Source: Gammaproteobacteria bacterium
Lineage (GTDB): Bacteria > Pseudomonadota > Gammaproteobacteria > UBA4575
DNA: 12,250 nt
Assembly (NCBI GenBank): GCA_027297825.1
Contig: JAPUHH010000211.1
Location: 1 to 12,250, forward strand
Direction: 5' to 3'
Shown: in pieces, positions 1 to 5,824 of the stretch
How the letters are laid out: each line of letters opens with the position of its first letter
Numbering within the stretch: the stretch's first letter is position 1
Translations under genes and position numbers: made by a program
Notes under the pieces: generated by a model
Database searches by the model: none
The model's input: only the letters and a program-made list of their open reading frames with translations
What the model was told of the DNA's origin: nothing

Positions 1-1215
1 CAATTTAAAGATTTGGTCAATGATGTGGTTGCAGCGCAACTTGATGAAGCGCCGGATTCAAATGAAGTGCGTGAAGTCACGGATGCATTGCAAAAATCAC
101 TAGCAGATTTCCATTTAACTCTGGCCGGCAATATCGGTCGCAAGCCCTGGCACGAAGTAGTGTCTGTGGTAAAAATTGAAGATCAATTTGATGCGTTATG
201 TAAAAGTGTAAATACCTTATCCGATGCACTACTAGAACTAAGTGATCGTGGTAAAGAGTTAATGCGTTGTGCAGAGCGTTGTGAGCGGATTGAAAAAAAC
301 TTGCAGATCTTTTCTGAGGAAACTGAAGGTGTGATCAATTGGCTAGAAAATTTTAAATTAGGGTTTAAGTTGCATAGCACTCCACTCGTTGTAGCGGATT
401 CATTTCAAGCATTTATGCAGCGTTATCAATGCAGTTGGATTTTTACTTCTGCGACTTTGGCGGTAAATGAAAAATTTGATCATTTTCAACAACAACTTGG
501 TTTGATCGATGCAGAAACGATTATGCTGGATAGTCCTTATGACTATGAAACCAACACGCGATTATATTTACCTGCTATCAACTTGGAACCCAATGATAAA
601 AACTACACCGTAGCAGTCGTGGATGCAGTGTTGCCTTTGCTAGAGGTAAATCAAGGCCGTGCATTTTTATTATTTACGAGTCACCGCGCCTTGCGAATTG
701 CTGCAAATCATTTGCAAGATCATGATGATTTTGCGTTATTTGTTCAAGGGGAGGCACCGCGCAGAGAGCTGTTGTCGGGATTTGCAAAAACAGAACATGC
801 GGTGCTTCTGGGTACCAGCAGCTTTTGGGAAGGCGTCGATATACGCGGTAATGCGTTAAGCTGTGTAGTCATCGATAAACTGCCGTTTGCCGCACCAGAC
901 GATCCAGTGTTGGCAGGCCGTTTGCAAGCACTTCGCCAGACCGGTGCGAATCCATTTATGGCTTATCAATTGCCGCAAGCCGTAATTGCCTTAAAGCAAG
1001 GGGTGGGGCGATTAATGCGAGATGAAGAAGATTATGGCGTCATTGTATTATGTGATCCAAGGTTAATGTCCAAGCCATATGGCAAAACGTTTATCAAAAG
1101 TTTGCCGAAAATACCTCTCACTTCTAATCTTGACAATGTGATCAATTTTTTGCAGCTTCGAGAAACAAGCTCGCATAATGCACAAGATCGCTTGAATGTG
1201 TCGACAGTCAACTAA
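1..1215 (+). CDS. yoaA: ATP-dependent DNA helicase, YoaA/DinG family (5' end outside window)
   Basis: This is the C-terminal part of an XPD-like superfamily 2 DNA helicase. The reading frame is already open at base 1 and ends at TAA 1213-1215, giving 404 codons. YoaA is about 640 residues, so roughly the first third is missing, with the Walker A motif, the Fe-S cysteines and the DEAH box. Visible helicase motifs are the TSATL segment near 445-459, the FLLFTSHRAL strand near 664-693, GTSSFWEGVDIRG at 811-849 (motif V) and QGVGRLMRDEED at 997-1032 (motif VI, with the arginine finger). The family unwinds DNA 5'-3' using ATP; YoaA acts in damage tolerance and is known to bind the chi subunit of DNA polymerase III (HolC), which is also encoded in this window. 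tsaB follows, the same neighbourhood as in E. coli. The TTG at 13 is an internal codon, not the start. DinG is the alternative name; the tsaB neighbour favours YoaA. Confidence 0.88.
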   Translation, partial: QFKDLVNDVVAAQLDEAPDSNEVREVTDALQKSLADFHLTLAGNIGRKPWHEVVSVVKIEDQFDALCKSVNTLSDALLELSDRGKELMRCAERCERIEKNLQIFSEETEGVINWLENFKLGFKLHSTPLVVADSFQAFMQRYQCSWIFTSATLAVNEKFDHFQQQLGLIDAETIMLDSPYDYETNTRLYLPAINLEPNDKNYTVAVVDAVLPLLEVNQGRAFLLFTSHRALRIAANHLQDHDDFALFVQGEAPRRELLSGFAKTEHAVLLGTSSFWEGVDIRGNALSCVVIDKLPFAAPDDPVLAGRLQALRQTGANPFMAYQLPQAVIALKQGVGRLMRDEEDYGVIVLCDPRLMSKPYGKTFIKSLPKIPLTSNLDNVINFLQLRETSSHNAQDRLNVSTVN

Positions 1216-1466
1216 AAGAATAAGTGCTATGCAAAATTTCAAGGAATACATTTTATATTTAAGCTGTGCTGTCCGATTTTTAACTGGATTTCACCTTGCC
1301 TGGCTCGCTGGTTCCTGCAATTTTTTTGCGCTTTTGCCTACATTAAGCCTATGCGAGTTGGTTCTTTCAAGCCATAGCTACTGCTATGACTTTCGGTCCC
1401 GAGCGGCGCTAGGGAAATTGATCTTTCACCCAACAACCGAGCTTTTATGCAACATGCGAGCTAGGC
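1216..1466. other. Gene-free structured spacer between yoaA and tsaB
   Basis: No convincing gene lies here. An open frame spans 1196-1486, but it overlaps both neighbours, is cysteine-rich and resembles no protein I know. Two hairpins stand side by side. The first is at 1369-1392: outer arms of 3 bp, one C/A mismatch, inner arms CATAGC/GCTATG and loop TACT. The second is at 1397-1415: TCCC/GGGA, one mismatch, AGC/GCT and loop GGC. Neither is followed by a T-run, so they are not standard terminators. The tsaB ribosome site is probably GAG at 1458-1460. The spacer may be a 5' leader or an old repeat. Confidence 0.4.
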
Positions 1467-2174
1467 ATGAAACTGCTTGCTATTGAAACCGTAACCGAGT
1501 GTTGCTCTGTTGCATTGCTAGTGGGTAATGAGGTCTTTGCGATCAGTGAGGTGGCGCCACGTCGGCATAATGAAATTATTTTACCCATGTGTGAACAGGT
1601 TCTGGCACAAGCAGAGGTTGGTCTCACTCAGTTAGATGCGATTGCATTTGGCAGAGGTCCCGGTGCGTTCACAGGTGTGCGCTTAGCTGCCAGTGTTACC
1701 CAAGGCATTGCCTTGGCACAAGATCTTCCTGTGGTGCCAGTATCTTCTCTGGCGGTGCTTGCACAGGCGGCCTATCATACGCATCAAGCTTCACAAGTGC
1801 TGTCTTGTATCGATGCCAGAATGCAGGAAATTTACTATGCGCTATTTAATGTAAATGAACATGAAATTATGCAAGTGGTGGATGAAGAGCATGTGATCAA
1901 GCCTAGCTTGATGAAAATCGATGTAAACGAAAACTGTTTTGGTGTGGGATCAGGGTGGCAACCCTATGCAGATGTATTACTGAAAAGATGCGGTAAAAAT
2001 ATTCTCTATGCTGCCGATGCGCAACCTCAAGCAGAGTTTGTAGCTCGGTTGGGTAAGCATCATTTCCATCAAGGTCTAAGTGTTTCAGCAGTGGAAGCTT
2101 TGCCGGTGTATGTAAGAGATAAGGTGGCAGATAAACCGAAAAGTAAAACGGTGTTGCCTGGTACCGGTGATTAA
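1467..2174 (+). CDS. tsaB: tRNA threonylcarbamoyladenosine biosynthesis protein TsaB
   Basis: TsaB (YeaZ) is the non-catalytic partner of TsaD. With TsaE it forms the complex that transfers the threonylcarbamoyl group from TC-AMP to A37 of tRNAs reading ANN codons, in the cytoplasm. The 235-residue product has the ASKHA-fold start MKLLAIETVTECCSVAL (residues 1-17), the family signature GRGPGAFTGVR (62-72) and the following helix with SVTQGIALA. Length is normal for gammaproteobacterial TsaB. The ATG at 1467 fits this conserved N-terminus, and a GAG lies 6 bases upstream. The helicase upstream and a two-base gap to the VOC gene downstream suggest co-transcription with the latter. The divergent C-terminal third is normal for the family. 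Confidence 0.95.
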   Translation: MKLLAIETVTECCSVALLVGNEVFAISEVAPRRHNEIILPMCEQVLAQAEVGLTQLDAIAFGRGPGAFTGVRLAASVTQGIALAQDLPVVPVSSLAVLAQAAYHTHQASQVLSCIDARMQEIYYALFNVNEHEIMQVVDEEHVIKPSLMKIDVNENCFGVGSGWQPYADVLLKRCGKNILYAADAQPQAEFVARLGKHHFHQGLSVSAVEALPVYVRDKVADKPKSKTVLPGTGD

Positions 2175-2176
2175 CC

Positions 2177-2598
2177 ATGGCCACCTCCGTATTTCATCTA
2201 GCTTTTCCGGTGCATGATATTGAAGCGGCCAGAAAGTTTTATGTCAATGTACTGGGTTGCACGATAGGACGTGAAGCCAAGCGTTGGGTCGATTTTAATT
2301 TTCACGGCCATCAAATTAGTGCACACCTATACGATCATGAGGATATGTTTATCCCTATCAACCCTGTAGAAGAGCAAGAAATCCCGATTCGGCACTTCGG
2401 TATTGTCATGAAATGGGGCAATGGCAACACTTGGCGGAACGTTTAAAACGCGAAGGGGTAAAGTTTCATATCGAGCCGTGTGTCCGGTTTAAAGGCCAAG
2501 TTGGTGAACAGGCTACGATGTTTATTAAAGATCCAAGTAATAATTATTTAGAATTTAAGTCATTTAAAGACATGGGCCAGCTCTTTGCCAGAGAATGA
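2177..2598 (+). pseudogene. VOC (glyoxalase/bleomycin-resistance fold) protein, interrupted by one frameshift
   Basis: Two overlapping frames together encode one VOC-superfamily protein of about 140 residues. The first (2177-2446) gives residues 1 to about 81, starting MATSVFHLAFPVHDIEAARK and including RWVDFNFHGHQISAH. The second (entered at about 2416-2419, ending TGA 2596-2598) gives QWQHLAERLKREGVKF, VRFKGQVGEQATMF and NYLEFKSF. Candidate metal ligands are His7, His50 and the Glu of LEF. The join falls at the run of four G at 2415-2418; one extra base there would restore a continuous frame. As it stands, the first frame stops after 12 out-of-family residues. The gene starts two bases after tsaB, with GGTGA at 2166-2170 as a likely ribosome site. 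VOC proteins are metal-dependent enzymes or binding proteins; the substrate cannot be told. It may be a real pseudogene, a sequencing error, or, less likely, programmed frameshifting. Confidence 0.85.
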
Positions 2599-2645
2599 TT
2601 GGGTCTAGGTATATTTAGTCTGATTTAATTTAGAAGGGATAAACA

Positions 2646-3002
2646 ATGCGTGCTTTATTTATATTTTTTATATTTGCATTTGCGGGCACCTGCATCGCGG
2701 GTGATGCGGAAATTGTTAAGGTTAAAATTGAAGTAACCTCTGCTCAAAAATATAATTTCACAGTAACCATTAAACATGCGGATACCGGCTGGGAACATTT
2801 TGCCAACGCATTTCGTGTCTATTCGCCAGAGGGTGAGCTCATTGGTGAGCGTGTTCTTCATCATCCCCATGTAAAAGAACAACCATTCACACGGACTTTG
2901 CTGGGAGTAAGTGTACTTTCGGGGTTAAGCGAAGTCGTCATTAAGGCAAGTTGTTTTACCGCGGGCGAAAACAAAAAAGGTTATACCGTCAAGCTTCGAT
3001 AA
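2646..3002 (+). CDS. Small secreted protein of unknown function (HPHVxEQPFTR family)
   Basis: This 118-residue protein has a hydrophobic N-terminal signal sequence (residues 1 to about 18, likely cut near CIA/GDA), so it should be exported through Sec to the periplasm or beyond. The mature part is about 100 residues and predicted to be mostly beta strand. Its notable segments are KHADTGWEHFANAFRVYSPEG (near 44-64), HHPHVKEQPFTRTL (near 72-85) and the C-terminal GYTVKLR. I recall similar small exported proteins with HPHVxEQPFTRSL in other proteobacteria, but no function or family name I can give safely. The ATG at 2646 is supported by AAGGGA at 2634-2639, 6 bases upstream. A decayed second copy lies at about 4886-5248. 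Two cysteines are present, one within the signal sequence, and it does not form a lipobox. Confidence 0.8.
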   Translation: MRALFIFFIFAFAGTCIAGDAEIVKVKIEVTSAQKYNFTVTIKHADTGWEHFANAFRVYSPEGELIGERVLHHPHVKEQPFTRTLLGVSVLSGLSEVVIKASCFTAGENKKGYTVKLR

Positions 3003-3419
3003 TTAATTTAGTAACTATGTTCATTTGAATAGTATAGCTGGCAAACCCGTGTATTTATTTGTCCATCAAAATCAAATGCTAGCTCTCACAGTTAGAAAAA
3101 GGTGATAGTCAGACTCAGCAATAAAATTCAATTTTATTGCTGAAGGCATGAGCGGTATTCAAGTTCCAGTCAAGCAGAAATTATAACCCTTTATCAATAT
3201 CTAATTGAAAATAGACGTGATCCCTGCAAACCTGAGTGAAGTTAGGTAGTTAGGAATGTGCTTGAATATAACCCATTGTGATGATTTGGGTTTTATTGCG
3301 CTACAATCAGAGCGTGTGAGGCAATTCCATACCTAGGCATAGTTAACATATATTATCAGGGCACCATTGAAAATTAGTTTCACAGTAAAATTAATTTTGA
3401 GTTAATTGGAGATTGAAAA
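3003..3419. other. 417-base gene-free spacer
   Basis: I see no gene in either strand. The spacer contains a perfect inverted repeat at 3115-3143 (listed separately). A possible promoter for the downstream membrane-protein gene has TACAAT at 3302-3307 as -10 and a poor -35 (TGATGA at 3279-3284, 17-base spacing). The ribosome site of that gene is GGAG at 3408-3411. The rest is AT-rich without recognisable features. Confidence 0.45.
3115..3143. repeat. Perfect 14-bp inverted repeat (AT-rich hairpin or operator)
   Basis: The arms at 3115-3128 and 3130-3143 are exact reverse complements around a single central C. In RNA this would fold as a 13-bp stem with a three-base loop. No T-run follows on either strand, so it is not a standard intrinsic terminator. 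It starts 113 bases after the stop codon of the secreted-protein gene and about 275 bases before the next gene. Confidence 0.8.
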
Positions 3420-3980
3420 ATGGAAAAGATATTTGACCTTTTCATAGTATTATTTTTTGCATGCGTGTTAAACACTTCTGCGCTGGCTGCATCGCCTTTT
3501 TATGTGGGTGGCGGTATAGGGCAAAGCTATGTAGAAGAAGATAATGTGTTACCCGGTGAAGATTTCGAAGGTGAGGATTTTGCATTTAAAGTCTTTGGTG
3601 GTTATCGCTTTCATAAGAATTTTTCGGTTGAGTTAGCTTATATCGATTTTGGGAAACCTGATGATAATATTTTAGGAATTGATGTCGAGACAGAACTGTA
3701 TGCGGTTGTATTATCGGGTGTTGGCATATTGCCACTATCTGACCGATTTGAATTATTTGTTAAGTTAGGAGTTGCTCATTGGGATGGTAAAGCTAAAGCT
3801 GAAGTAGCAGGTTTGACGGCTAGAGATGACGAAAATGGCAATAAGTTGGCTTATGGTGTAGGCGCATCTTTTGCTATTACTGATCAATTTGCAATTCGAG
3901 CTGAGTATGAAGGTATAGATGAGCACGATGATCTTGATAGATTTGAAATATTTACGGTTGGAGGAGAGTTGCGTTTTTAA
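3420..3980 (+). CDS. Small outer-membrane beta-barrel protein (OmpA-like / OMP_b-brl fold)
   Basis: The 186-residue product has a Sec signal peptide (residues 1 to about 23, ending SALAA), followed by the mature start SPFYVGGGIGQSY that is typical of eight-stranded OmpA-like barrels. Alternating polar and hydrophobic strands follow, such as FAFKVFGGYRF, FSVELAYIDFG, ELYAVVLSGVGILP, FELFVKLGVAHW, AYGVGASFAI and FAIRAEYEG. The chain ends in phenylalanine (VGGELRF), the usual C-terminal signal for the BAM machinery. The loops are strongly acidic. No OmpA peptidoglycan-binding domain is present, so this is a barrel only. The ATG at 3420 has GGAG at 3408-3411 with 8-base spacing. It appears to be a single-gene unit with long spacers on both sides. 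Ligand or role (adhesin, structural porin) cannot be told. Confidence 0.87.
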   Translation: MEKIFDLFIVLFFACVLNTSALAASPFYVGGGIGQSYVEEDNVLPGEDFEGEDFAFKVFGGYRFHKNFSVELAYIDFGKPDDNILGIDVETELYAVVLSGVGILPLSDRFELFVKLGVAHWDGKAKAEVAGLTARDDENGNKLAYGVGASFAITDQFAIRAEYEGIDEHDDLDRFEIFTVGGELRF

Positions 3981-4235
3981 AAAGAAGTACGGCAAAACTA
4001 TTCTGAAGTCTTAGAAGTTATCGCGTCAAAGCATCCGTAATTATACGTTTGCAGATTTTCATCAGCCCGTTCTCTTGTACTCTCTGCCTGAAGAATCTCG
4101 ATTTATCTGTCAGGTATTCTCCACTTTTTATAAAATAACTTCTTCTTAAATGGTTTATATTTTGTGTGTAAAAAACTATCTGTATTGAGATAATGTTTAA
4201 AACACTCGTTAATATAAGGTTTGATTTGGACCATA

Positions 4236-4274
4236 GCTAACATGCATATAGAAAAAATTTATATGCATGTTAGC
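4236..4274. repeat. Perfect 15-bp inverted repeat with 9-base A-rich loop
   Basis: The arms at 4236-4250 and 4260-4274 are exact reverse complements; each contains the palindrome ATGCAT. The loop (4251-4259) is GAAAAAATT. No T-run follows the stem in either direction, so an intrinsic terminator is unlikely. A protein-binding site or a structured RNA element would fit better. Confidence 0.85.
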
Positions 4275-4535
4275 CCGCAATAATTCAGTGTGTTATTTCT
4301 CTAAACTACAAAAAAAGTAGGGTTAAGTTTACCTAATTGCGCGAATATTAAAATCAAATCCACCTTAATTGTGGGAAAGGAAATTTTAAGCCGGTGGAAT
4401 CTGTTTTATAGCGTGTTTCTAGATGTGAAATTGGCCACATAAATTAGGCACATGAAGCGCTAAAGTTAATTCTAGTTGGAGTCTAAGCTTTATATCTAGC
4501 TTTGAAAATAAAATAAGTCTTATGAAGGGCTATGT

Positions 4536-4568
4536 ATCTTAGGTAACAAGTGTAGTTATTTCTAAGAT
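4536..4568 (+). promoter_or_regulatory. Hairpin in the presumed 5' leader of the Tat small-protein gene
   Basis: The outer arms ATCTTAG (4536-4542) and CTAAGAT (4562-4568) are exact complements. An inner pair TAAC (4544-4547) and GTTA (4555-4558) closes a seven-base loop. The element ends 27 bases before the ribosome-binding GAGG at 4596, so if transcribed it would sit in the untranslated leader. A regulatory role is inference. Confidence 0.45.
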
Positions 4569-4582
4569 GTTAATGTTTGAGA

Positions 4583-4608
4583 GAGGTACAAGGAAGAGGT
4601 ACAAGGAA
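4583..4608 (+). repeat. 13-bp tandem duplication carrying the ribosome-binding site
   Basis: The unit GAGGTACAAGGAA occurs twice without a gap (4583-4595 and 4596-4608). The last A of the second copy is the first base of the start codon. The second copy places GAGG eight bases before ATG 4608, good spacing for translation start; the first copy supplies a second GAGG 13 bases further upstream. It is probably a slippage or short tandem duplication event. Confidence 0.9.
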
Positions 4609-4829
4609 TGAGAAAAGACCAAAAGGAAATGGAGTCAAGGCGCGAGTTTCTAAAAACTGCAGGGAAGTTTGCAGTGTATACACCGCCAGCACTTATGCTA
4701 ATGAGTAAATCTAGCCATGCTAATTTTACTAAATCTGGTGGTGGTGATGTAAATGAAGATGAAACCAGTAGCGGAAGTTCTGGATCAGGTGGAGGTTGGC
4801 TCCAAGATTTACTAAATAAGATGCTATAA
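4608..4829 (+). CDS. 73-residue predicted twin-arginine (Tat) exported small protein
   Basis: The N-terminus has a canonical Tat signal: basic start, S-R-R-E-F-L-K at residues 10-16, then a moderately hydrophobic stretch with the unusual YTPPALMLM (24-32) and a likely cleavage site SHA/N after residue 38. The mature part would be only about 35 residues: an acidic, Gly/Ser-rich linker (DVNEDE, then GSSGSGGG) and a short amphipathic tail WLQDLLNKML (64-73). It has no cysteine and no cofactor motif, so the usual reason for Tat export (a folded cofactor enzyme) is not evident. It may be folded with a partner, act as a short effector or signalling peptide, or be a membrane-anchored uncleaved peptide. 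The start at 4608 is favoured over the in-frame ATG at 4629 by the GAGG 8 bases upstream. I do not recognise a named family; that it is a real gene rests on the Tat motif and the ribosome site. Confidence 0.72.
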   Translation: MRKDQKEMESRREFLKTAGKFAVYTPPALMLMSKSSHANFTKSGGGDVNEDETSSGSSGSGGGWLQDLLNKML

Positions 4830-4855
4830 ATCAGCTACGAGCTTATTTATAGCAT
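4821..4855 (+). terminator. Stem-loop overlapping the stop codon of the Tat gene
   Basis: ATGCTATAAA (4821-4830), which includes the last two codons and the TAA, pairs exactly with TTTATAGCAT (4846-4855). Inside, AGCT (4833-4836) pairs with AGCT (4840-4843) around an ACG triloop. No T-run follows, so it is not a textbook intrinsic terminator; mRNA 3'-end protection or attenuation is possible. CTTATT (4842-4847) could pair instead with AATAAG at 4815-4820 or 4859-4864, so alternative folds exist. Confidence 0.5.
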
Positions 4856-4885
4856 TAGAATAAGATGTGCTATGAGTTAATCAGG

Positions 4886-5248
4886 TAAATAAAAGATCTG
4901 GGTCAGCTAGGATAAAGTCGCGCATTTCTAAAAGCGGCTGTGGATGCAAGAATTAAATTAGCCAAGCGTTAGAAGTAACGCCTGCGCAACTATCTAATTT
5001 TTCCATAATCATTAAATACGCCGCTACAGGTTGGGATCATTGCGCCAAGATCCTGGTGTGTATCTTTGCCAAAAGGCCCGCTCATTACTGAGTGTGTACT
5101 TACTTCATCATCATCCGCATGTAAAAGAACAGCCATTCACACGAACTATGCTGGGTGGATTGTGCCTTCAGGGTTGAGCGAGGTCATCCAATCTTATTGT
5201 TCTAAGGCAGGAGAAGAGAAAGACGGTTATACCGTCAAACTTCGATAA
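4886..5248 (+). pseudogene. Decayed second copy of the 2646-3002 secreted-protein gene, with a Tat-like start
   Basis: From about 4943 to the TAA at 5246-5248 the sequence aligns with the gene at 2646-3002. Recognisable pieces fall in different frames: EVTPAQ..IIIKYAATGWDH (frame of 4972), PKGPLITECVL (frame of 5066), HHPHVKEQPFTRTMLGG (frame of 5118) and VPSGLSEV...GYTVKLR (frame of 5066 again). In-frame stops also occur, for example near 4970. At least three frameshifts make it non-functional. The 3' half is far closer to its relative than the 5' half. The start, 4891-4942, instead resembles the Tat gene at 4613-4664: 32 of 52 ungapped positions match by my count, including AAAAGA, CGCG and TTTCTAAAA. 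One frame there reads SRAFLKAA. The last 183 bases remain open but are not a credible gene. Confidence 0.82.
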
Positions 5249-5256
5249 TTGAGCTT

Positions 5257-5272
5257 TGCTATAATGCTTACA
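5257..5272 (+). promoter_or_regulatory. Extended -10 promoter placing transcription start at the ATG (leaderless candidate)
   Basis: TGCTATAAT at 5257-5265 is a perfect extended -10 element. Counting the usual six bases after the hexamer puts the first transcribed base at A5272, the A of the start codon. No Shine-Dalgarno sequence precedes the ATG. The -35 region (about 5237-5242, AAACTT) is poor, which an extended -10 can offset. The promoter begins just after the decayed gene. Confidence 0.6.
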
Positions 5273-5589
5273 TGAAAAGAGTTTTTAGCGAACCCGCACC
5301 TTTATTCATTCATCAAATCAAAGATCTCCTCGAAGAAAAGGGGATTACTACAATTATTAAAAATGAATTCCTTTCTGGGGGTGTAGGCGAGCTGCCGCCT
5401 ACTGAAGTATGGCCCGAGCTATGGGTAATGGATAAGGCAGATAGTCTGCCTGCTGAACGAATTGTTGAAAAATTTATACAATCCACCCAATCTAATCCGC
5501 AAGACTGGATTTGTAAGGGTTGTGGAGAAAGGATCGAAGGGCAATTCAATATGTGTTGGAGTTGTGGGGGGAAAAGTACGTTAAGCTAG
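5272..5589 (+). CDS. DUF2007 domain protein with C-terminal zinc ribbon
   Basis: The 105-residue product begins with a DUF2007 ('putative signal transducing protein') domain: MKRVFSEPAPLFIHQIKDLL, then the GGVGELPPTEVWPELWV core near residues 36-52. A zinc-ribbon tail follows with C81-x2-C84 and C95-x2-C98 (ICKGCGERIEGQF and MCWSCGG). The domain folds like a small alpha/beta sandwich related to PII-type trimers; its cellular role is not established. It is cytoplasmic, with no signal or membrane segment. The ATG at 5272 matches the usual family start although no ribosome site precedes it; a strong -10 element lies exactly one promoter length upstream. Confidence 0.9.
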   Translation: MKRVFSEPAPLFIHQIKDLLEEKGITTIIKNEFLSGGVGELPPTEVWPELWVMDKADSLPAERIVEKFIQSTQSNPQDWICKGCGERIEGQFNMCWSCGGKSTLS

Positions 5590-5824
5590 AGTCTAAATGA
5601 TTGTAATATTTGTAATTAATGCTGAATTAGATATATGGCTCGGACTCCTTTCGCTTCGCGCATGAAGGAATATATGCAGCGAAATATAAATATATTGGCG
5701 TTATTTGCTAAAAATGACTAGCATATCCATATAGCGAGACATTGCTATTTTTAATAAGCTATTTCTGTACAAAAGCAGAAAACTTCGATTTAATTAATAT
5801 TTATCTAACTAGGAAAAATACGAT
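5590..5824 (+). promoter_or_regulatory. Presumed promoter and long 5' leader of the cold-shock gene
   Basis: No gene is seen in these 235 bases. A possible sigma-70 promoter is TTGTAA at 5610-5615 and TATATG at 5632-5637 (16-base spacing), which would give a leader of about 180 bases, similar in length to cspA leaders that act as RNA thermosensors. A small hairpin ATAGC/GCTAT around 5731-5748 is followed by five Ts; it could end the upstream transcript or form part of the leader. The ribosome site is AGGA at 5811-5814. I see no match to the E. coli cold box. Confidence 0.35.

Larger units (their letters stand above)
3981..4607. other. 627-base gene-free spacer with two hairpins
   Basis: No intact gene is recognisable in either strand. 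It holds a 15-bp perfect inverted repeat at 4236-4274, a hairpin at 4536-4568 close to the next gene, and a tandemly duplicated ribosome-binding region at 4583-4608, each listed separately. A short minus-strand open stretch around 4010-4130 resembles nothing I know. I see no good sigma-70 promoter for the gene at 4608. Confidence 0.5.

Noticed and set aside
1196..1486. 96-codon open frame between yoaA and tsaB
   Set aside because: It overlaps both neighbours, has no family resemblance, is cysteine-rich and crosses hairpins; more likely a chance frame.
2165..2450. Programmed frameshift in the VOC gene as the main reading
   Set aside because: There is no classic slippery heptamer or downstream pseudoknot that I can see; mutation or sequencing error is simpler.
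4010..4130. Minus-strand open stretch that might be a gene remnant
   Set aside because: About 35 codons without a start, ribosome site or recognisable similarity.
5066..5248. 60-codon open frame as an independent gene
   Set aside because: It starts with TTG and is only the last open part of the decayed copy of the 2646-3002 gene; the conserved HPHV block lies in another frame.
5761..5780. Possible cspA-type cold box near CTGTAC
   Set aside because: The GTACAGA-like match is on the wrong strand and too short.
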